Shown here: in pieces, positions 17,369 through 25,770 of the stretch
Layout of the letters: every line of letters begins with the position of its first letter
Numbering within the stretch: position 1 is the stretch's first letter
Assembly: GCA_023136775.1 (NCBI GenBank)
Contig: JAGLQO010000004.1
Coordinates: forward strand, 1-51,748
DNA length: 51,748 bases
Source: Candidatus Pacearchaeota archaeon
GTDB lineage: Archaea; Nanobdellota; Nanobdellia; Pacearchaeales; GW2011-AR1
Direction: 5' to 3'
Program-made: the position numbers and the translations under genes
Notes under the pieces: model-generated
Database searches by the model: none
The model's input: the letters and a program-made list of their open reading frames with translations, nothing else
What the model was told of the DNA's origin: nothing

Positions 17369-17434
17369 ATGAAGAAATTTAAAGGACAGGTTAATGGGAA
17401 AGAAGTGAGTGAAGTGCTTCGAGAACTTTTGTAA
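17369..17434 (+). pseudogene. Orphan, diverged copy of the gatE 3' end
   Basis: The reading frame ATG to TAA encodes 21 residues, MKKFKGQVNGKEVSEVLREL and a last L. The end of GatE here is GKFKGQVSGKDVSEVLKKIL. About 14 of 21 residues agree, with many synonymous changes (about 45 of 66 bases identical), and both end at the stop. It is not attached to any upstream gatE sequence. The copy looks like a tail from a related but different gatE left at the far side of an inserted gene. Confidence 0.65.
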
Positions 17435-17439
17435 AGTTC

Positions 17440-17632
17440 TCTCAAGTTGGTAGTTTGTAGTGAATTGTTGGTAGTGGGATGTATTGCTGCGTGGTTTATC
17501 CACGCTTGTTTTTTGGAGCGAGGAAGCCCGAGCGATTAAATGGACAAGTCAATGAGACGAGACTTTCGACGAAGTCGAAAAACGAAGTGGACAGTCGAAG
17601 TGAATAAATATGAGAACTTTAGTTCTCTAAAT
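17440..17632. repeat. Mosaic intergenic repeat (family 2), copy 2
   Basis: Contains TTGGTAGT units, a GCGTGG-TTTAT-CCACGC hairpin, CCGAGCGATTAAATGGACAA (17528-17547, one mismatch to the copy at 148), a TTTCGAC/GTCGAAA hairpin, then GAATAAATATGAGAAC-TTTA-GTTCTC (perfect 6-bp hairpin at 17612-17627). It ends a few bases before the stop of the 17639 gene. Confidence 0.6.
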
Positions 17633-17638
17633 TAGAAT

Positions 17639-18475
17639 TTATTTTAATTTCTTTTTTTCAGAATTAGAAAAATAATTTTGTTTAGTTGATACTGGGCGTC
17701 CTAATTCTTTTTCAGTATCCTTTCTTGCATTGCCTGCAACATTACCACCTCTTATTGCTACACTCTTGCTTTGGATAAAAGTTTCTGGCTTTTCCCCTTG
17801 GGATAGTTCAGTAGTTATACGTTCACCAAGCATTGTGAAAATTAATTCTAAATCGTCCATATGATCTCGTAGATTATCTTTTGATTCTTTTGGTATATTT
17901 TTATATTTTTTATATTCGGTAGGCGTCATCCCAAATGTAGCATTAGAAATTTCTGCTGTTAATATTCCTAAATCTGTGTATGTTTTCATGCCTCTTTCTT
18001 TCCATTCATCTGTCAAATTTTGTCTTATAGTTATGCCCCTTAATCTTTTATCAATCCAATCTTTAGAATATCCTTTTGCTGAATAAATTTCTTTCATTCT
18101 TATTTGGGCAAGTTCAGGATTTTCTATTTCATCTATTCTTTCTTTTCCTACATTTGCAAGCCATCGTTTAAATGGTTCTGCGTTTTTACTTGGGATTGAT
18201 TGAATAATACGAAAAATATCCTTTGTATTCCCTGCAAGAACTGTTCTTTTCTTTTCTGTTAACGTAGACATTTCTACATGGGGACAATTTGTCCCTAGAT
18301 AAATTCTTAATTCTTCATCTCTTTTACGTAGTTTTTTTAAATAATCTGTAGGATTGATACTTTCTGTTAAAGTCTGTATAATGTCCACTAAAGAATAATA
18401 CCATTCATCTTTAAACCAAATTCTTCGAATATTTTTATTTTTAAATACAATTAATGATTTATCTAAATTATTCAT
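17639..18475 (-). CDS. Bro-N / DinD-like antirepressor-family protein
   Basis: 278 aa. Residues 8-100 carry the Bro-N fold found in phage and baculovirus antirepressors: IVFKNKNIRRIWFKDEWYYS, SLVDIIQTLTES and DYLKKLRKRD, then FRIIQSIPSKNAEPFKRWLA. The C-terminal half matches DinD-like proteins (RMKEIYSAKGYSKDWIDKRL, GMTPTEYKKYK). Such genes travel between mobile elements and cellular genomes; DNA binding by Bro-N is known, but the cellular role of DinD-like proteins is not settled. It lies between a mosaic repeat and a small two-gene operon on the same strand. Confidence 0.82.
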   Translation of the reverse strand: MNNLDKSLIVFKNKNIRRIWFKDEWYYSLVDIIQTLTESINPTDYLKKLRKRDEELRIYLGTNCPHVEMSTLTEKKRTVLAGNTKDIFRIIQSIPSKNAEPFKRWLANVGKERIDEIENPELAQIRMKEIYSAKGYSKDWIDKRLRGITIRQNLTDEWKERGMKTYTDLGILTAEISNATFGMTPTEYKKYKNIPKESKDNLRDHMDDLELIFTMLGERITTELSQGEKPETFIQSKSVAIRGGNVAGNARKDTEKELGRPVSTKQNYFSNSEKKKLK

Positions 18476-18510
18476 ATTATTGTTATCTTGACAAATTATT
18501 TAAGTCTTCT

Positions 18511-18678
18511 CTATTTTTTATCTAAGATTCCAGAAATTCCCCAAGCTGTCATTGCTGCAAATGATGCAGCAACAATTGCTACTACAATTAAAGATTCAGC
18601 TCCGCAAACAGCACCAATGCTTCCGCCGACTGCTCCAGATATTCCACCAATAATTATTCTCTTATTTTTTTCGTCCAT
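18511..18678 (-). CDS. Small Gly/Ala-rich membrane protein, 55 aa
   Basis: Too short for the ORF track. ATG 18678 shares its A with the TGA of the upstream gene (TGATG), so the two are translationally coupled. The protein is MDEKNKRIIIGG, then a glycine-rich stretch, one long hydrophobic segment (SLIVVAIVAASFAAMTAWG) and ILDKK. The glycine zipper and single or double helix suggest a small membrane protein or holin-like peptide; function unknown. The plus-strand 73-aa ORF over the same bases is its shadow. Confidence 0.65.
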   Translation of the reverse strand: MDEKNKRIIIGGISGAVGGSIGAVCGAESLIVVAIVAASFAAMTAWGISGILDKK

Positions 18679-18899
18679 CAGTTTACCCCAAGTTCTTTTA
18701 ATCTGTTGATATGCATTTTCATAATTGCTTCAACGTTTCCAACCATTTTTACCAACTCATTTCTCTCTGCTGACAAAGTACTAACGGCACCTTTGTGAAA
18801 ACCAATCTCTTGTTCTTCTGTCATCTTTGGATTTTCAGGTTCACTAACTGCTTCTTCTTTTGCAGAATTAATTGCACTTTCTAAATCGTTAACATCCAT
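18678..18899 (-). CDS. Small helical protein, 73 aa
   Basis: The track extends this ORF to 19049, but the upstream part reads through repeats and a palindrome. ATG 18899 (MDVNDLESAINSAKEEAV) gives a coherent acidic helical protein with a central turn (PENPKMTEEQE) and a second long helix. It overlaps the following membrane protein by one base. The promoter is inside the inverted repeat at 18901-18957. Not recognised; the pair could be remnants of a mobile element beside the Bro-N gene. Confidence 0.55.
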   Translation of the reverse strand: MDVNDLESAINSAKEEAVSEPENPKMTEEQEIGFHKGAVSTLSAERNELVKMVGNVEAIMKMHINRLKELGVN

Positions 18900-18900
18900 G

Positions 18901-18957
18901 CTTAGAAATAATAAATTGTGTATATAAATGTTATTAACACAATTTATTATTTCTAAG
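18901..18957. promoter_or_regulatory. Perfect 21-bp inverted repeat enclosing a TATA box
   Basis: CTTAGAAATAATAAATTGTG plus T, and its exact complement, flank a 15-base centre, ATATAAATGTTATTA. Read on the minus strand the centre holds a TATA-like element about 25-30 bases before ATG 18899. It could be a large operator, the ends of a tiny mobile element, or a hairpin in the 5' end of the message. Confidence 0.75.
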
Positions 18958-19375
18958 AGGTGAGCGGGTAGTAGGTGAATCTTCGGTTCATGGTGAGCGG
19001 GTCTGGGGTTTGGGGTGAGCGGGTTGGTAGATAGGTGAACTTTGTTCACGATTTATTTTTTTGGAAACATTGTTACTCGCTGTGGCGCGTTTTTGGATTT
19101 TTGTTTTTTTGTTTTTTTGTTTTTATCTATTATCTTATTTACACCAATAGATACCCCTCAGTATCTCCGATGAGTTTTTGTAATTTCAGAGTTAATTATA
19201 TATTTTTTGAAAATTTTGCTATCTAAGGCAATTTCATCCACGGATTTGCACGGATACACACGGATTTTTGAATTTTATGACTCGTGATTTCAATAGTGAT
19301 TTCATTTTCCTTTATAACTATCGGATATACTGAAAGTATCGCAATTCTTTTAAAGTTAAATTTCGGTTAATAATT
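18958..19375. repeat. Gene-free stretch with short tandem repeats
   Basis: Three copies of GGTGAGCGGGT lie between 18959 and 19025, interleaved with GTGAATC-TTCG-GTTCAT and GTGAAC-TTT-GTTCAC hairpins. A T-rich run with GTTTTTTT units follows near 19100-19125, and CACGGATTTGCACGGATACA lies near 19231. No credible gene. The aspS promoter is at the end, with a TATA-like CTTTTAAAGT near 19347. Confidence 0.6.
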
Positions 19376-20764
19376 ATGGAAAGAACAATGATTAAAGATT
19401 TGGCTTCTATGGAAGGACAAGTTGTAGAAATCAAGGGATGGATTGATACTATTCGAGAACATGGGAAGCTTACTTTTTTAGAGATTAGGGATATTGGGGG
19501 GACTGTTCAAACAATCACTACGGCAAGAGATGAAGTTAATTTTGAAATTGCCAAATCACTTTCAAAAGAATCTTGTGTTAGAATTAAGGGCGAAGTGAAA
19601 TCTCGACCCGAAGGAACACATAATAAAAATTCTCCAGCTGGAAATGTTGAGGTCAAAATTGAAGACTTAGAAATTTATACTAAATGTCCTGCACTTCCTT
19701 TTGATATTGATAATGATGAAGTTGGCGAAGACATCCGATTGAAATATAGATATTTAGATCTTCGAAGACCGTTAATGCAAAAAAACTTATTACTTAGAGG
19801 AAAAATAATTAAGTTAATTCGAGATTTTTTATATGAAGAAGGATTTAATGAGTTTGAAACTCCTGTTCTTGGAAAATCCACTCCAGAAGGAGCTCGAGAT
19901 TATGTAGTTCCTTCAAGAACTCAACCTGGGAAATTCTTTGCACTTCCTCAATCTCCACAATTATTCAAGCAACTTTTAATGGTAGCTGGATTTGAAAAAT
20001 ACTTTCAGATTGCAAGATGTTTTAGAGACGAAGATCTTAGAAGCGACAGACAGCCAGAATTTACTCAATTAGATGTGGAAATGTCATTTGTTACACAAGA
20101 TAATATAATTGCTTTAACCGAAAAATTGCTCCAAAAAATTTGGAAAGAGATATTAAATGTTGATATTCAAATTCCTTTTCAAAGAATTTCGTATGATGAA
20201 TCTATGGAAAAATATGGAATTGATAGGCCCGATTTAAGAAAAGATAAAAATAATCCTAATGAATATGCGTTTTGCTGGGTTGTTGATTTTCCTTCATTTG
20301 AATATTCTAAGGAACATGAAAGATATACTGCAGTTCATCATCCTTTCACTCATCCAGAAATGAAAAGTTTTAATGAAGATCCTAAAACGGCTAAAGCAAT
20401 TGCTTATGATGTTGTGTTAAATGGAACTGAAATTGGTGGAGGTTCTATTAGAATTCACGAGGCAGATATTCAGGCTAAGGTATTTGAAACACTTGGTATT
20501 GGGGAAGAAGAACAACAAGAAAAGTTTGGATTTTTACTTGATGCTTTGAAGTTTGGGGCACCACCTCATGGAGGAATTGCATGGGGATTAGACCGACTCG
20601 TTCAAGCAGTTCTTAATGCTGAATCTATTAGGGAAACAATTGCATTTCCAAAGAATAAGGAAGCGAGAGACTTAATGTTAGATGCTCCAAGTGGAATAGG
20701 TGATAGACAACTTAAAGATATTCATATTAGGACAGATATTCCGATTAAAGAAGAGAAAGAATAA
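19376..20764 (+). CDS. aspS: Aspartyl-tRNA synthetase, bacterial type without GAD domain
   Basis: Class II synthetase. Motifs are of the bacterial AspRS subtype: YRYLDLRRPLMQKNL, PSRTQPGKFFALPQSPQLFK (flipping loop and motif 2 region), ARCFRDEDLRSDRQPEFTQ, NGTEIGGGSIRIH and GIAWGLDRLVQ (motif 3). Bacterial AspRS is about 590 aa. Here MEKYGIDRPDLR runs within a few residues into YAFCWVVDFPSFE, so the GAD insertion of about 120 residues is absent, giving 462 aa. In the anticodon domain, REHGK places His29 where non-discriminating Pseudomonas AspRS has His31. It probably charges both tRNA-Asp and tRNA-Asn, feeding GatCAB. Confidence 0.95.
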   Translation: MERTMIKDLASMEGQVVEIKGWIDTIREHGKLTFLEIRDIGGTVQTITTARDEVNFEIAKSLSKESCVRIKGEVKSRPEGTHNKNSPAGNVEVKIEDLEIYTKCPALPFDIDNDEVGEDIRLKYRYLDLRRPLMQKNLLLRGKIIKLIRDFLYEEGFNEFETPVLGKSTPEGARDYVVPSRTQPGKFFALPQSPQLFKQLLMVAGFEKYFQIARCFRDEDLRSDRQPEFTQLDVEMSFVTQDNIIALTEKLLQKIWKEILNVDIQIPFQRISYDESMEKYGIDRPDLRKDKNNPNEYAFCWVVDFPSFEYSKEHERYTAVHHPFTHPEMKSFNEDPKTAKAIAYDVVLNGTEIGGGSIRIHEADIQAKVFETLGIGEEEQQEKFGFLLDALKFGAPPHGGIAWGLDRLVQAVLNAESIRETIAFPKNKEARDLMLDAPSGIGDRQLKDIHIRTDIPIKEEKE

Positions 20765-20771
20765 TAATTTT

Positions 20772-21107
20772 TTAGCAATTTAATTTAAAGCCATCTTCTA
20801 GTTTTCTTGGCAGAATATGTGCGTGTAAATGTTCTATTACTTGACCTGCTGTTTTTCCGTTATTGATAATTAAATTAAAATCTCCTGAAAAAGTTCCTAT
20901 TGCGTCTTTTACTGTTTGAAAAAAATCTTCGTATTTTCTATGTGGCATATCTAAAAAAGAATTATAATGTTTCTTTGGGATAACTAATAAATGTCCTGGC
21001 ACTTTTGGATTCGCATCTTTAATTACAATGTAACCTTTATTTTCTAAAACCTTTTCAGCTGGTATTTTTCCTGCTACAATTTTACAAAATATGCAATCTG
21101 GTTTCAT
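20772..21107 (-). CDS. HIT-family nucleotide hydrolase
   Basis: 111 aa. The histidine triad HLHAHILP lies near the C-terminus, and the N-terminal CIFCKIVAGKIPAEKV is the usual opening with two zinc-ligand-type cysteines. Of the HINT/PKCI kind: hydrolyses adenosine phosphoramidates or dinucleoside polyphosphates in the cytoplasm. Convergent with aspS and divergent from gatC; the 50 bases between its start and gatC must hold both promoters. Confidence 0.93.
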   Translation of the reverse strand: MKPDCIFCKIVAGKIPAEKVLENKGYIVIKDANPKVPGHLLVIPKKHYNSFLDMPHRKYEDFFQTVKDAIGTFSGDFNLIINNGKTAGQVIEHLHAHILPRKLEDGFKLNC

Positions 21108-21157
21108 ATATTATACAGCATCACCAATTTTATAAACCTCTCGGATTACATTTTAGT

Positions 21158-21418
21158 ATGGCAAATTCATTATGGCACGAAGTAAGCGAAGAGGAAAAAG
21201 AACAAATTAGGAAGGATTCTAAGTCTCTTATGGCTGAGTTTGCAACAAAGCTTTCTAAAATAAAAACTAGCGATAATCATTTTGAAAATTATACTGGATT
21301 TAGAGAGGAAGGTGAGCCTTGGAAAACTCCACAAGATTTTAAAGATTTAACTTTACTTAATGCTCCATTCGTAGAAGATAATTTTTTAGTAGCCGAAAAA
21401 GGAGGCTGGAAAAAATGA
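21158..21418 (+). CDS. gatC: Asp/Glu-tRNA amidotransferase subunit C
   Basis: 86 aa. The N-terminal helix contains SEEEKEQIRKDSKSLMAEFA; the extended C-terminal part REEGEPWKTPQDFKDLTLL ends in NAPFVEDNFLVAEKGGW, the archaeal GatC pattern that wraps between GatA and GatB. A TATA-like TTTTATAAAC lies about 25-35 bases before the start. The stop overlaps the next gene (ATGA). Finding gatC near aspS and gatA, with gatB elsewhere in the window, completes GatCAB. Confidence 0.85.
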   Translation: MANSLWHEVSEEEKEQIRKDSKSLMAEFATKLSKIKTSDNHFENYTGFREEGEPWKTPQDFKDLTLLNAPFVEDNFLVAEKGGWKK

Positions 21419-22257
21419 AGATATTGTATTCAAACGAAGAAAATTTTAATGAAGTTTATGAAAAAATTAAAAGTGATGAAAAAGATAATTTGCACGTCTT
21501 GGCAGATTTTGATAGAACTTTAACTTACGGTTCAATCAATGGAATAAAAACGCCTTCAATTATTTCCTTGCTTCGAGATGGAAATCATTTATCTGAAGGA
21601 TACGCCGAAAAGGCTCACGCATTATTCGATAAGTATCACCCTATGGAAATTGACCCGAATATGCCGATTAAAGAAAAGAAAGATGCAATGATGCAATGGT
21701 GGGATTCTCATAATCAATTACTTATAGATTCTGGATTAAAAAGAAAAGATTTAGAAGATATTGTAGAAAATGGACATTTAAAATTTAGAGAAGGAGTTCT
21801 TGAATTATTAGACAACTTATACAAAAAGGATATTCCTTTAGTAATAATGTCTGCCAGTGGAGCTGGAGACGCCATCCCAATGTTTTTTGAAAAGCACGGT
21901 AAAAATTATTCTAATATAACTTATGTTGTTAATAAATTCGAATGGGATAATAACGGAAATTTTAAAGGACGAATCAAGCCTACTATTCATTCTTTAAACA
22001 AAGATGAAACTGTATTAAAAAATTTCCCAGAAATTTATTCTAAAATAAAGAATCGAAAAAACGTTATTCTTTTAGGGGACGGACTTGGAGATGTCGATAT
22101 GATTACTGGATTTGGATATAATAGTTTAATTAAAATTGGATTATTAAATTCTGATGGAGAAAAATTAAGAGAAAAATATTTAGAAAAATTTGATGTTGTA
22201 CTAGAAGGCGACGAAGATTTAAACTTTGTAAATGATTTAATTGGAGACATAAAATAA
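21415..22257 (+). CDS. HAD phosphatase of the UMPH-1 / NT5C3 kind
   Basis: 280 aa. HAD motif I is DFDRTLTYG (about residue 29), motif II is VIMSASG, and motif III/IV is ILLGDGLGDVDM. The long helical cap with MMQWWDSHNQLL and the overall layout match eukaryotic cytosolic 5'-nucleotidase III, which removes phosphate from pyrimidine nucleoside monophosphates. It is coupled to gatC by a four-base overlap, and gatA follows three bases later, so it is cotranscribed inside the amidotransferase operon. A link between the two activities is not obvious. Confidence 0.82.
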   Translation: MKILYSNEENFNEVYEKIKSDEKDNLHVLADFDRTLTYGSINGIKTPSIISLLRDGNHLSEGYAEKAHALFDKYHPMEIDPNMPIKEKKDAMMQWWDSHNQLLIDSGLKRKDLEDIVENGHLKFREGVLELLDNLYKKDIPLVIMSASGAGDAIPMFFEKHGKNYSNITYVVNKFEWDNNGNFKGRIKPTIHSLNKDETVLKNFPEIYSKIKNRKNVILLGDGLGDVDMITGFGYNSLIKIGLLNSDGEKLREKYLEKFDVVLEGDEDLNFVNDLIGDIK

Positions 22258-22259
22258 AA

Positions 22260-23594
22260 ATGACATTAAAACACAAACTTAAACAAATCAAGGAAGGAAA
22301 ATTATCTGCAGTTGAAAACTTGATGAATTTTTCTGCTAAAATTTCTACGCCGAAAGTTAAAGATTTGAATATCTTTTTATCTTTAAATAATGAAGCAATT
22401 GAACAAGCAAAAAAAATTGATGAGAGAATCAAAAGTGGCGAGGCTGGAAAATTAGCTGGTTTATGTTTTGCAATTAAATCCAATATTTCTGCCAAGGGCA
22501 TGGAAACAAATTGTGGCTCTAAAGTTTTAGAGGGATATGTTTCACCGTATAATGCAACGGTAATTAACAAATTACTTTCAGAAGATGCAATTTTAATTGG
22601 AATGTTAAATCAAGATGAATTCGCTTGTGGGGCTTCTGGAGAAACGTCAGCTTTTGGGCCAACAAAGAATCCTTTGAATCCTGAATTAATTCCTGGCGGC
22701 TCTTCATCGGGTTCTGCGGCTTGTATGGCAGCCGAGTTAGCAGACTTTACACTCGGTTCTGACACTGGTGGTTCAATTAGAAATCCTGCTTCGCATTGTA
22801 ATGTAGTTGGACTAAAACCAACTTATGGGGCAGTTTCTCGATATGGATTATTGGATATGTCAATGTCACTCGACGTTATCGGACCTTTGACGAAAACTCC
22901 AGAAGATTCTCGAATGATTTTTAATGTAATTAAGGGGCAGGATAATTTCGATCAAACTACTACCGACTACCGACTACCGACTGCTGACTCGCACAAAGGA
23001 ATAATTGGACTCGTTGACGTTCAAGATTTTTGCAATAAAGAAATTGCTGATTTGATTGAGAAGCGAACTATGGAGGTCGCTAAAAAAAATAATTGGACTG
23101 TGAAGAAAATTAATTTGCCTTTAGATATTGTGATTGAAACTTATTACATGATTGTTTATACTGAATTCTTTTCTTGTACTCGTAAATATGACGGAAGACG
23201 ATTTGGTAAAAAAATAGAAGAAACTGGAGGACCTGAAGTTATCCGAAGAATTATTGGAGGTTCTGAAATAACAAAAGCTGAACACGATGGTAAATATTAT
23301 CGGGAAGCTTTGAAAGCTAGGAACTTTTTGAAAGAAAAATTAAACGAATTATTTGAAAGTGTTGACGCAATAATTTTGCCAACGGTTCCAAGAACTCCAC
23401 ATAAAATTGGCGAATCGATTTCTGTCGAAGATATGTATAATTATGATGTTTTTACAACACCTGCTTCTATTGCGGGACTTCCTGCAATTTCAGTTCCTGC
23501 TGGTAAAATTGATGGAAAAGATATAGGGCTTCAAATAATGGCTCCGCACTTCTGCGAGGAATTAATTTTTAAATTGGCTGAAGATTTTGAATAA
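22260..23594 (+). CDS. gatA: Asp/Glu-tRNA amidotransferase subunit A
   Basis: Amidase-signature enzyme that releases ammonia from glutamine for GatB. The Ser-cisSer-Lys triad is visible: Lys in CFAIKSNIS, cis-Ser in GGSSSGSAA and nucleophile Ser in GSDTGGSIRNPAS. The length of 444 aa is slightly short but complete. Around residue 240 an in-frame tract of CTACCGA repeats encodes TTDYRLPTADSHKG, which is not family sequence and probably forms a surface loop. It starts three bases after the HAD gene and shares its stop with the next start (TAATG). Confidence 0.96.
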   Translation: MTLKHKLKQIKEGKLSAVENLMNFSAKISTPKVKDLNIFLSLNNEAIEQAKKIDERIKSGEAGKLAGLCFAIKSNISAKGMETNCGSKVLEGYVSPYNATVINKLLSEDAILIGMLNQDEFACGASGETSAFGPTKNPLNPELIPGGSSSGSAACMAAELADFTLGSDTGGSIRNPASHCNVVGLKPTYGAVSRYGLLDMSMSLDVIGPLTKTPEDSRMIFNVIKGQDNFDQTTTDYRLPTADSHKGIIGLVDVQDFCNKEIADLIEKRTMEVAKKNNWTVKKINLPLDIVIETYYMIVYTEFFSCTRKYDGRRFGKKIEETGGPEVIRRIIGGSEITKAEHDGKYYREALKARNFLKEKLNELFESVDAIILPTVPRTPHKIGESISVEDMYNYDVFTTPASIAGLPAISVPAGKIDGKDIGLQIMAPHFCEELIFKLAEDFE

Positions 23595-24409
23595 TGAAAA
23601 CTAATAAAAAAGCTATTCTTAAACAAATTATTGACATAGCGAAAAGTGCTGGAGAAATAGCTATGAAATATCATGGCAAAGAATTAGACATAGAAACAAA
23701 ATCCCATGAGCATGATTTTCTAACTCAGGTCGATATAGAATCCGATAAATACATAAGAGAAGAGATTGGAAAATTATTTCCTGAAGACGAAATACTTTCT
23801 GAAGAATCCAAAGATATTCCAAGTGACTATTCTGGAAGGGTTTGGATGATTGACCCACTTGACGGAACAAAAGATTTCGTTTACAAAGGAAGAGGTTTTT
23901 CTGTAATGATTGGACTTTGCGTAAATGGAGAGCCAATGCTTGGGGTGGTTTATGCTCCCGCAAGAGAAACATTATACTACGCAGAAGAGGGGACTGGTGC
24001 TTATGTTGAAAAAAATAAAGAGAAGATTGATCTAAAGGTTAGCGAAATATCAGAATTAAAATCTAGCAAAATTGTAACCAGAATCATTCATAGGGAGAAA
24101 AGAGATTTGGATAAGTTGGTTGATTCTATTGGGGTTAAAAGTGAAATGCCAGAAAGTAGCGTTGGAATAAAACTTGGATTAATAGCCGAAGGCAAAGCCG
24201 ACCTGCATATAAATACAAATTACAGATGTAGTAAGTGGGATACTTGTGCTCCACAAATAATATTGGAAGAAGCTGGAGGGATTGTAAGTGATTTTAGTGG
24301 AAACCCTTTAAATTATAAACAAAAATCACCAAAATGGGAGAATTCTTTTGTGGCATCAAATCACAACCTTCATAAAAAAATAATAACACATATTTCGGAG
24401 AATATATGA
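23594..24409 (+). CDS. Inositol-monophosphatase / CysQ-family phosphatase
   Basis: 271 aa. The metal-binding motifs of the lithium-sensitive phosphatase fold are complete: TQVDIESDKYI, SEES (first Glu), IDPLDGTKDFV (Asp cluster) and CSKWDTCAPQIILEEAGG near the C-terminus. The KDFV form of the second motif favours 3'(2'),5'-bisphosphate nucleotidase (CysQ), which removes pAp, over inositol or fructose-bisphosphate phosphatase, but this cannot be settled by eye. It is part of the gatC-gatA operon by overlapping start and stop codons at both ends. Confidence 0.88.
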   Translation: MKTNKKAILKQIIDIAKSAGEIAMKYHGKELDIETKSHEHDFLTQVDIESDKYIREEIGKLFPEDEILSEESKDIPSDYSGRVWMIDPLDGTKDFVYKGRGFSVMIGLCVNGEPMLGVVYAPARETLYYAEEGTGAYVEKNKEKIDLKVSEISELKSSKIVTRIIHREKRDLDKLVDSIGVKSEMPESSVGIKLGLIAEGKADLHINTNYRCSKWDTCAPQIILEEAGGIVSDFSGNPLNYKQKSPKWENSFVASNHNLHKKIITHISENI

Positions 24410-24732
24410 AAACTTCACAAATTGGAGATTTTACCGTTGGGAAATTTAAAACAGTAGTTCTTGCCACCGAAGAAGTTAAGAAAAAATTCAAAAGTAAAAA
24501 AGTTTCTTTTACTATATTAATGCCTGTTCCTTGGGCATTTTTAGATGTAGAACTTTTTGATGTAATTGACGAGAATGGCGACGGAAAACCTGATGAAAAA
24601 TTCGGAACTGAATTTAAGATAATTTATGTGTTGGAAAAACAAAATGCTATGGAATTTGAACAAGATGCTTTGATTCTTAATAAGATTACAATTGGCGGAA
24701 TTAGATTAAAGTATGTCGCGTTAAAACTTTAA
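24406..24732 (+). CDS. Small protein with an EF-hand-like Asp loop
   Basis: 108 aa, overlapping the CysQ-like gene by four bases (ATGA). The middle carries DENGDGKPDEKFG, which fits the D-x-N-x-D-G calcium loop of dockerin-type half EF-hands; no second loop is present. The rest is beta-rich (TVVLATEEVKKKF, FTILMPVPWAFLDV, GIRLKYVAL). No signal peptide. Not recognised as a family; calcium binding is a guess from the loop. Confidence 0.5.
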   Translation: MKTSQIGDFTVGKFKTVVLATEEVKKKFKSKKVSFTILMPVPWAFLDVELFDVIDENGDGKPDEKFGTEFKIIYVLEKQNAMEFEQDALILNKITIGGIRLKYVALKL

Positions 24733-24756
24733 ATAGTCGAAATTCAATTTGTTTTA

Positions 24757-25767
24757 ATGGGAAAAATAACATTTGAAGAAGCTAAAGAATTTTTAAATAA
24801 AATAACCAATGAAGATAAAGTTGCTATTATTCATCATGATGACGGGGATGGTTTTTGTTCTGGAATTTTATATTATGATTGGTGCAAAGAAGCTGGAGCT
24901 GAAGTTGAAGAATTTACTTATGTAATTAGTAAATCTAAAATTAAAGATTTTGATTTAAAAAAATTTAACAAGATAATTTTTACGGATTTAGCTAGTGGAT
25001 TTATGGCTGAACAATTAAACATAATTTCAGATAAGGAAGTTTTCTATACTGACCATCATCCAGAAGAGGGGGTTTTTCCTAAAGAAATTTTGACATTTAT
25101 TACAGATAAGGATGGATATATCCCCTCGTCAAGAACCGCTGGTAAATTAACTGGGATAAAACCGTTTTTGGCTTTAACTGGAACAATTACTGACTCTGGA
25201 GACTTGTACGCTGAAAATGATGAATTTATTAATTCTCATTTAGATAAGCTTGGAATTTCTCTGGACGATTTCAAGAAAGATATTTCTAGTGTAATTTCAA
25301 ATACTCTTTCTTATTTGGACAAAAATCATAAAAAAGCTTTTGAATTATTACATGAATTGGAATCTATTGTAGATGTTAAAGGTCTTCGAAAATATGCCGA
25401 TAAAATTGAAGACGAAATTGAAAAGTTTGTTAATGAGTTTGAAGAAGAAAAAGAAATGATAGCAAGTGCTAATTTTTATTATTTCGAGCCTGTATTGAAT
25501 GTTAAGGGTCCTGTTACTGGAATAATTTCTCATAGTGATCATAAAAAAATATACATCTTTGCTTCACCAAAGGAAGATGGAAAATATATCTCGCTTTCAG
25601 CTAGGAATACTTCTCAAAATCCCAGCATGGTAGAAATGTTGAGAGCTGGAGTTGAGGGATTAGAAGACGGAAATGCTGGTGGGCATCCTCCTGCGGCTGG
25701 CGGAATGATTCATGCTAAAGATTTGGATAAATTCAAAGATAATATTAGAGAATTTTTAGAAAAATAA
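24757..25767 (+). CDS. DHH/DHHA1-family phosphoesterase (RecJ-like)
   Basis: 336 aa. Motif I is IIHHDDGDGFCSG (variant of DHDADG), followed by FTDLA and TDHHPEE (the DHH motif) and a later DSGD. The C-terminal DHHA1 domain ends in GGHPPAAGGMI, the substrate-binding glycine motif. Archaeal members include GAN, the nuclease bound to the GINS complex, and nanoRNase-type enzymes; size and order fit either. It is the last gene of the gatC operon region, and repeat copy B begins three bases after its stop. Confidence 0.85.
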   Translation: MGKITFEEAKEFLNKITNEDKVAIIHHDDGDGFCSGILYYDWCKEAGAEVEEFTYVISKSKIKDFDLKKFNKIIFTDLASGFMAEQLNIISDKEVFYTDHHPEEGVFPKEILTFITDKDGYIPSSRTAGKLTGIKPFLALTGTITDSGDLYAENDEFINSHLDKLGISLDDFKKDISSVISNTLSYLDKNHKKAFELLHELESIVDVKGLRKYADKIEDEIEKFVNEFEEEKEMIASANFYYFEPVLNVKGPVTGIISHSDHKKIYIFASPKEDGKYISLSARNTSQNPSMVEMLRAGVEGLEDGNAGGHPPAAGGMIHAKDLDKFKDNIREFLEK

Positions 25768-25770
25768 ATT

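Noticed and set aside
19035-19226. 63-aa plus-strand ORF
   Set aside because: Low-complexity F/Y-rich translation of T-rich intergenic repeats.
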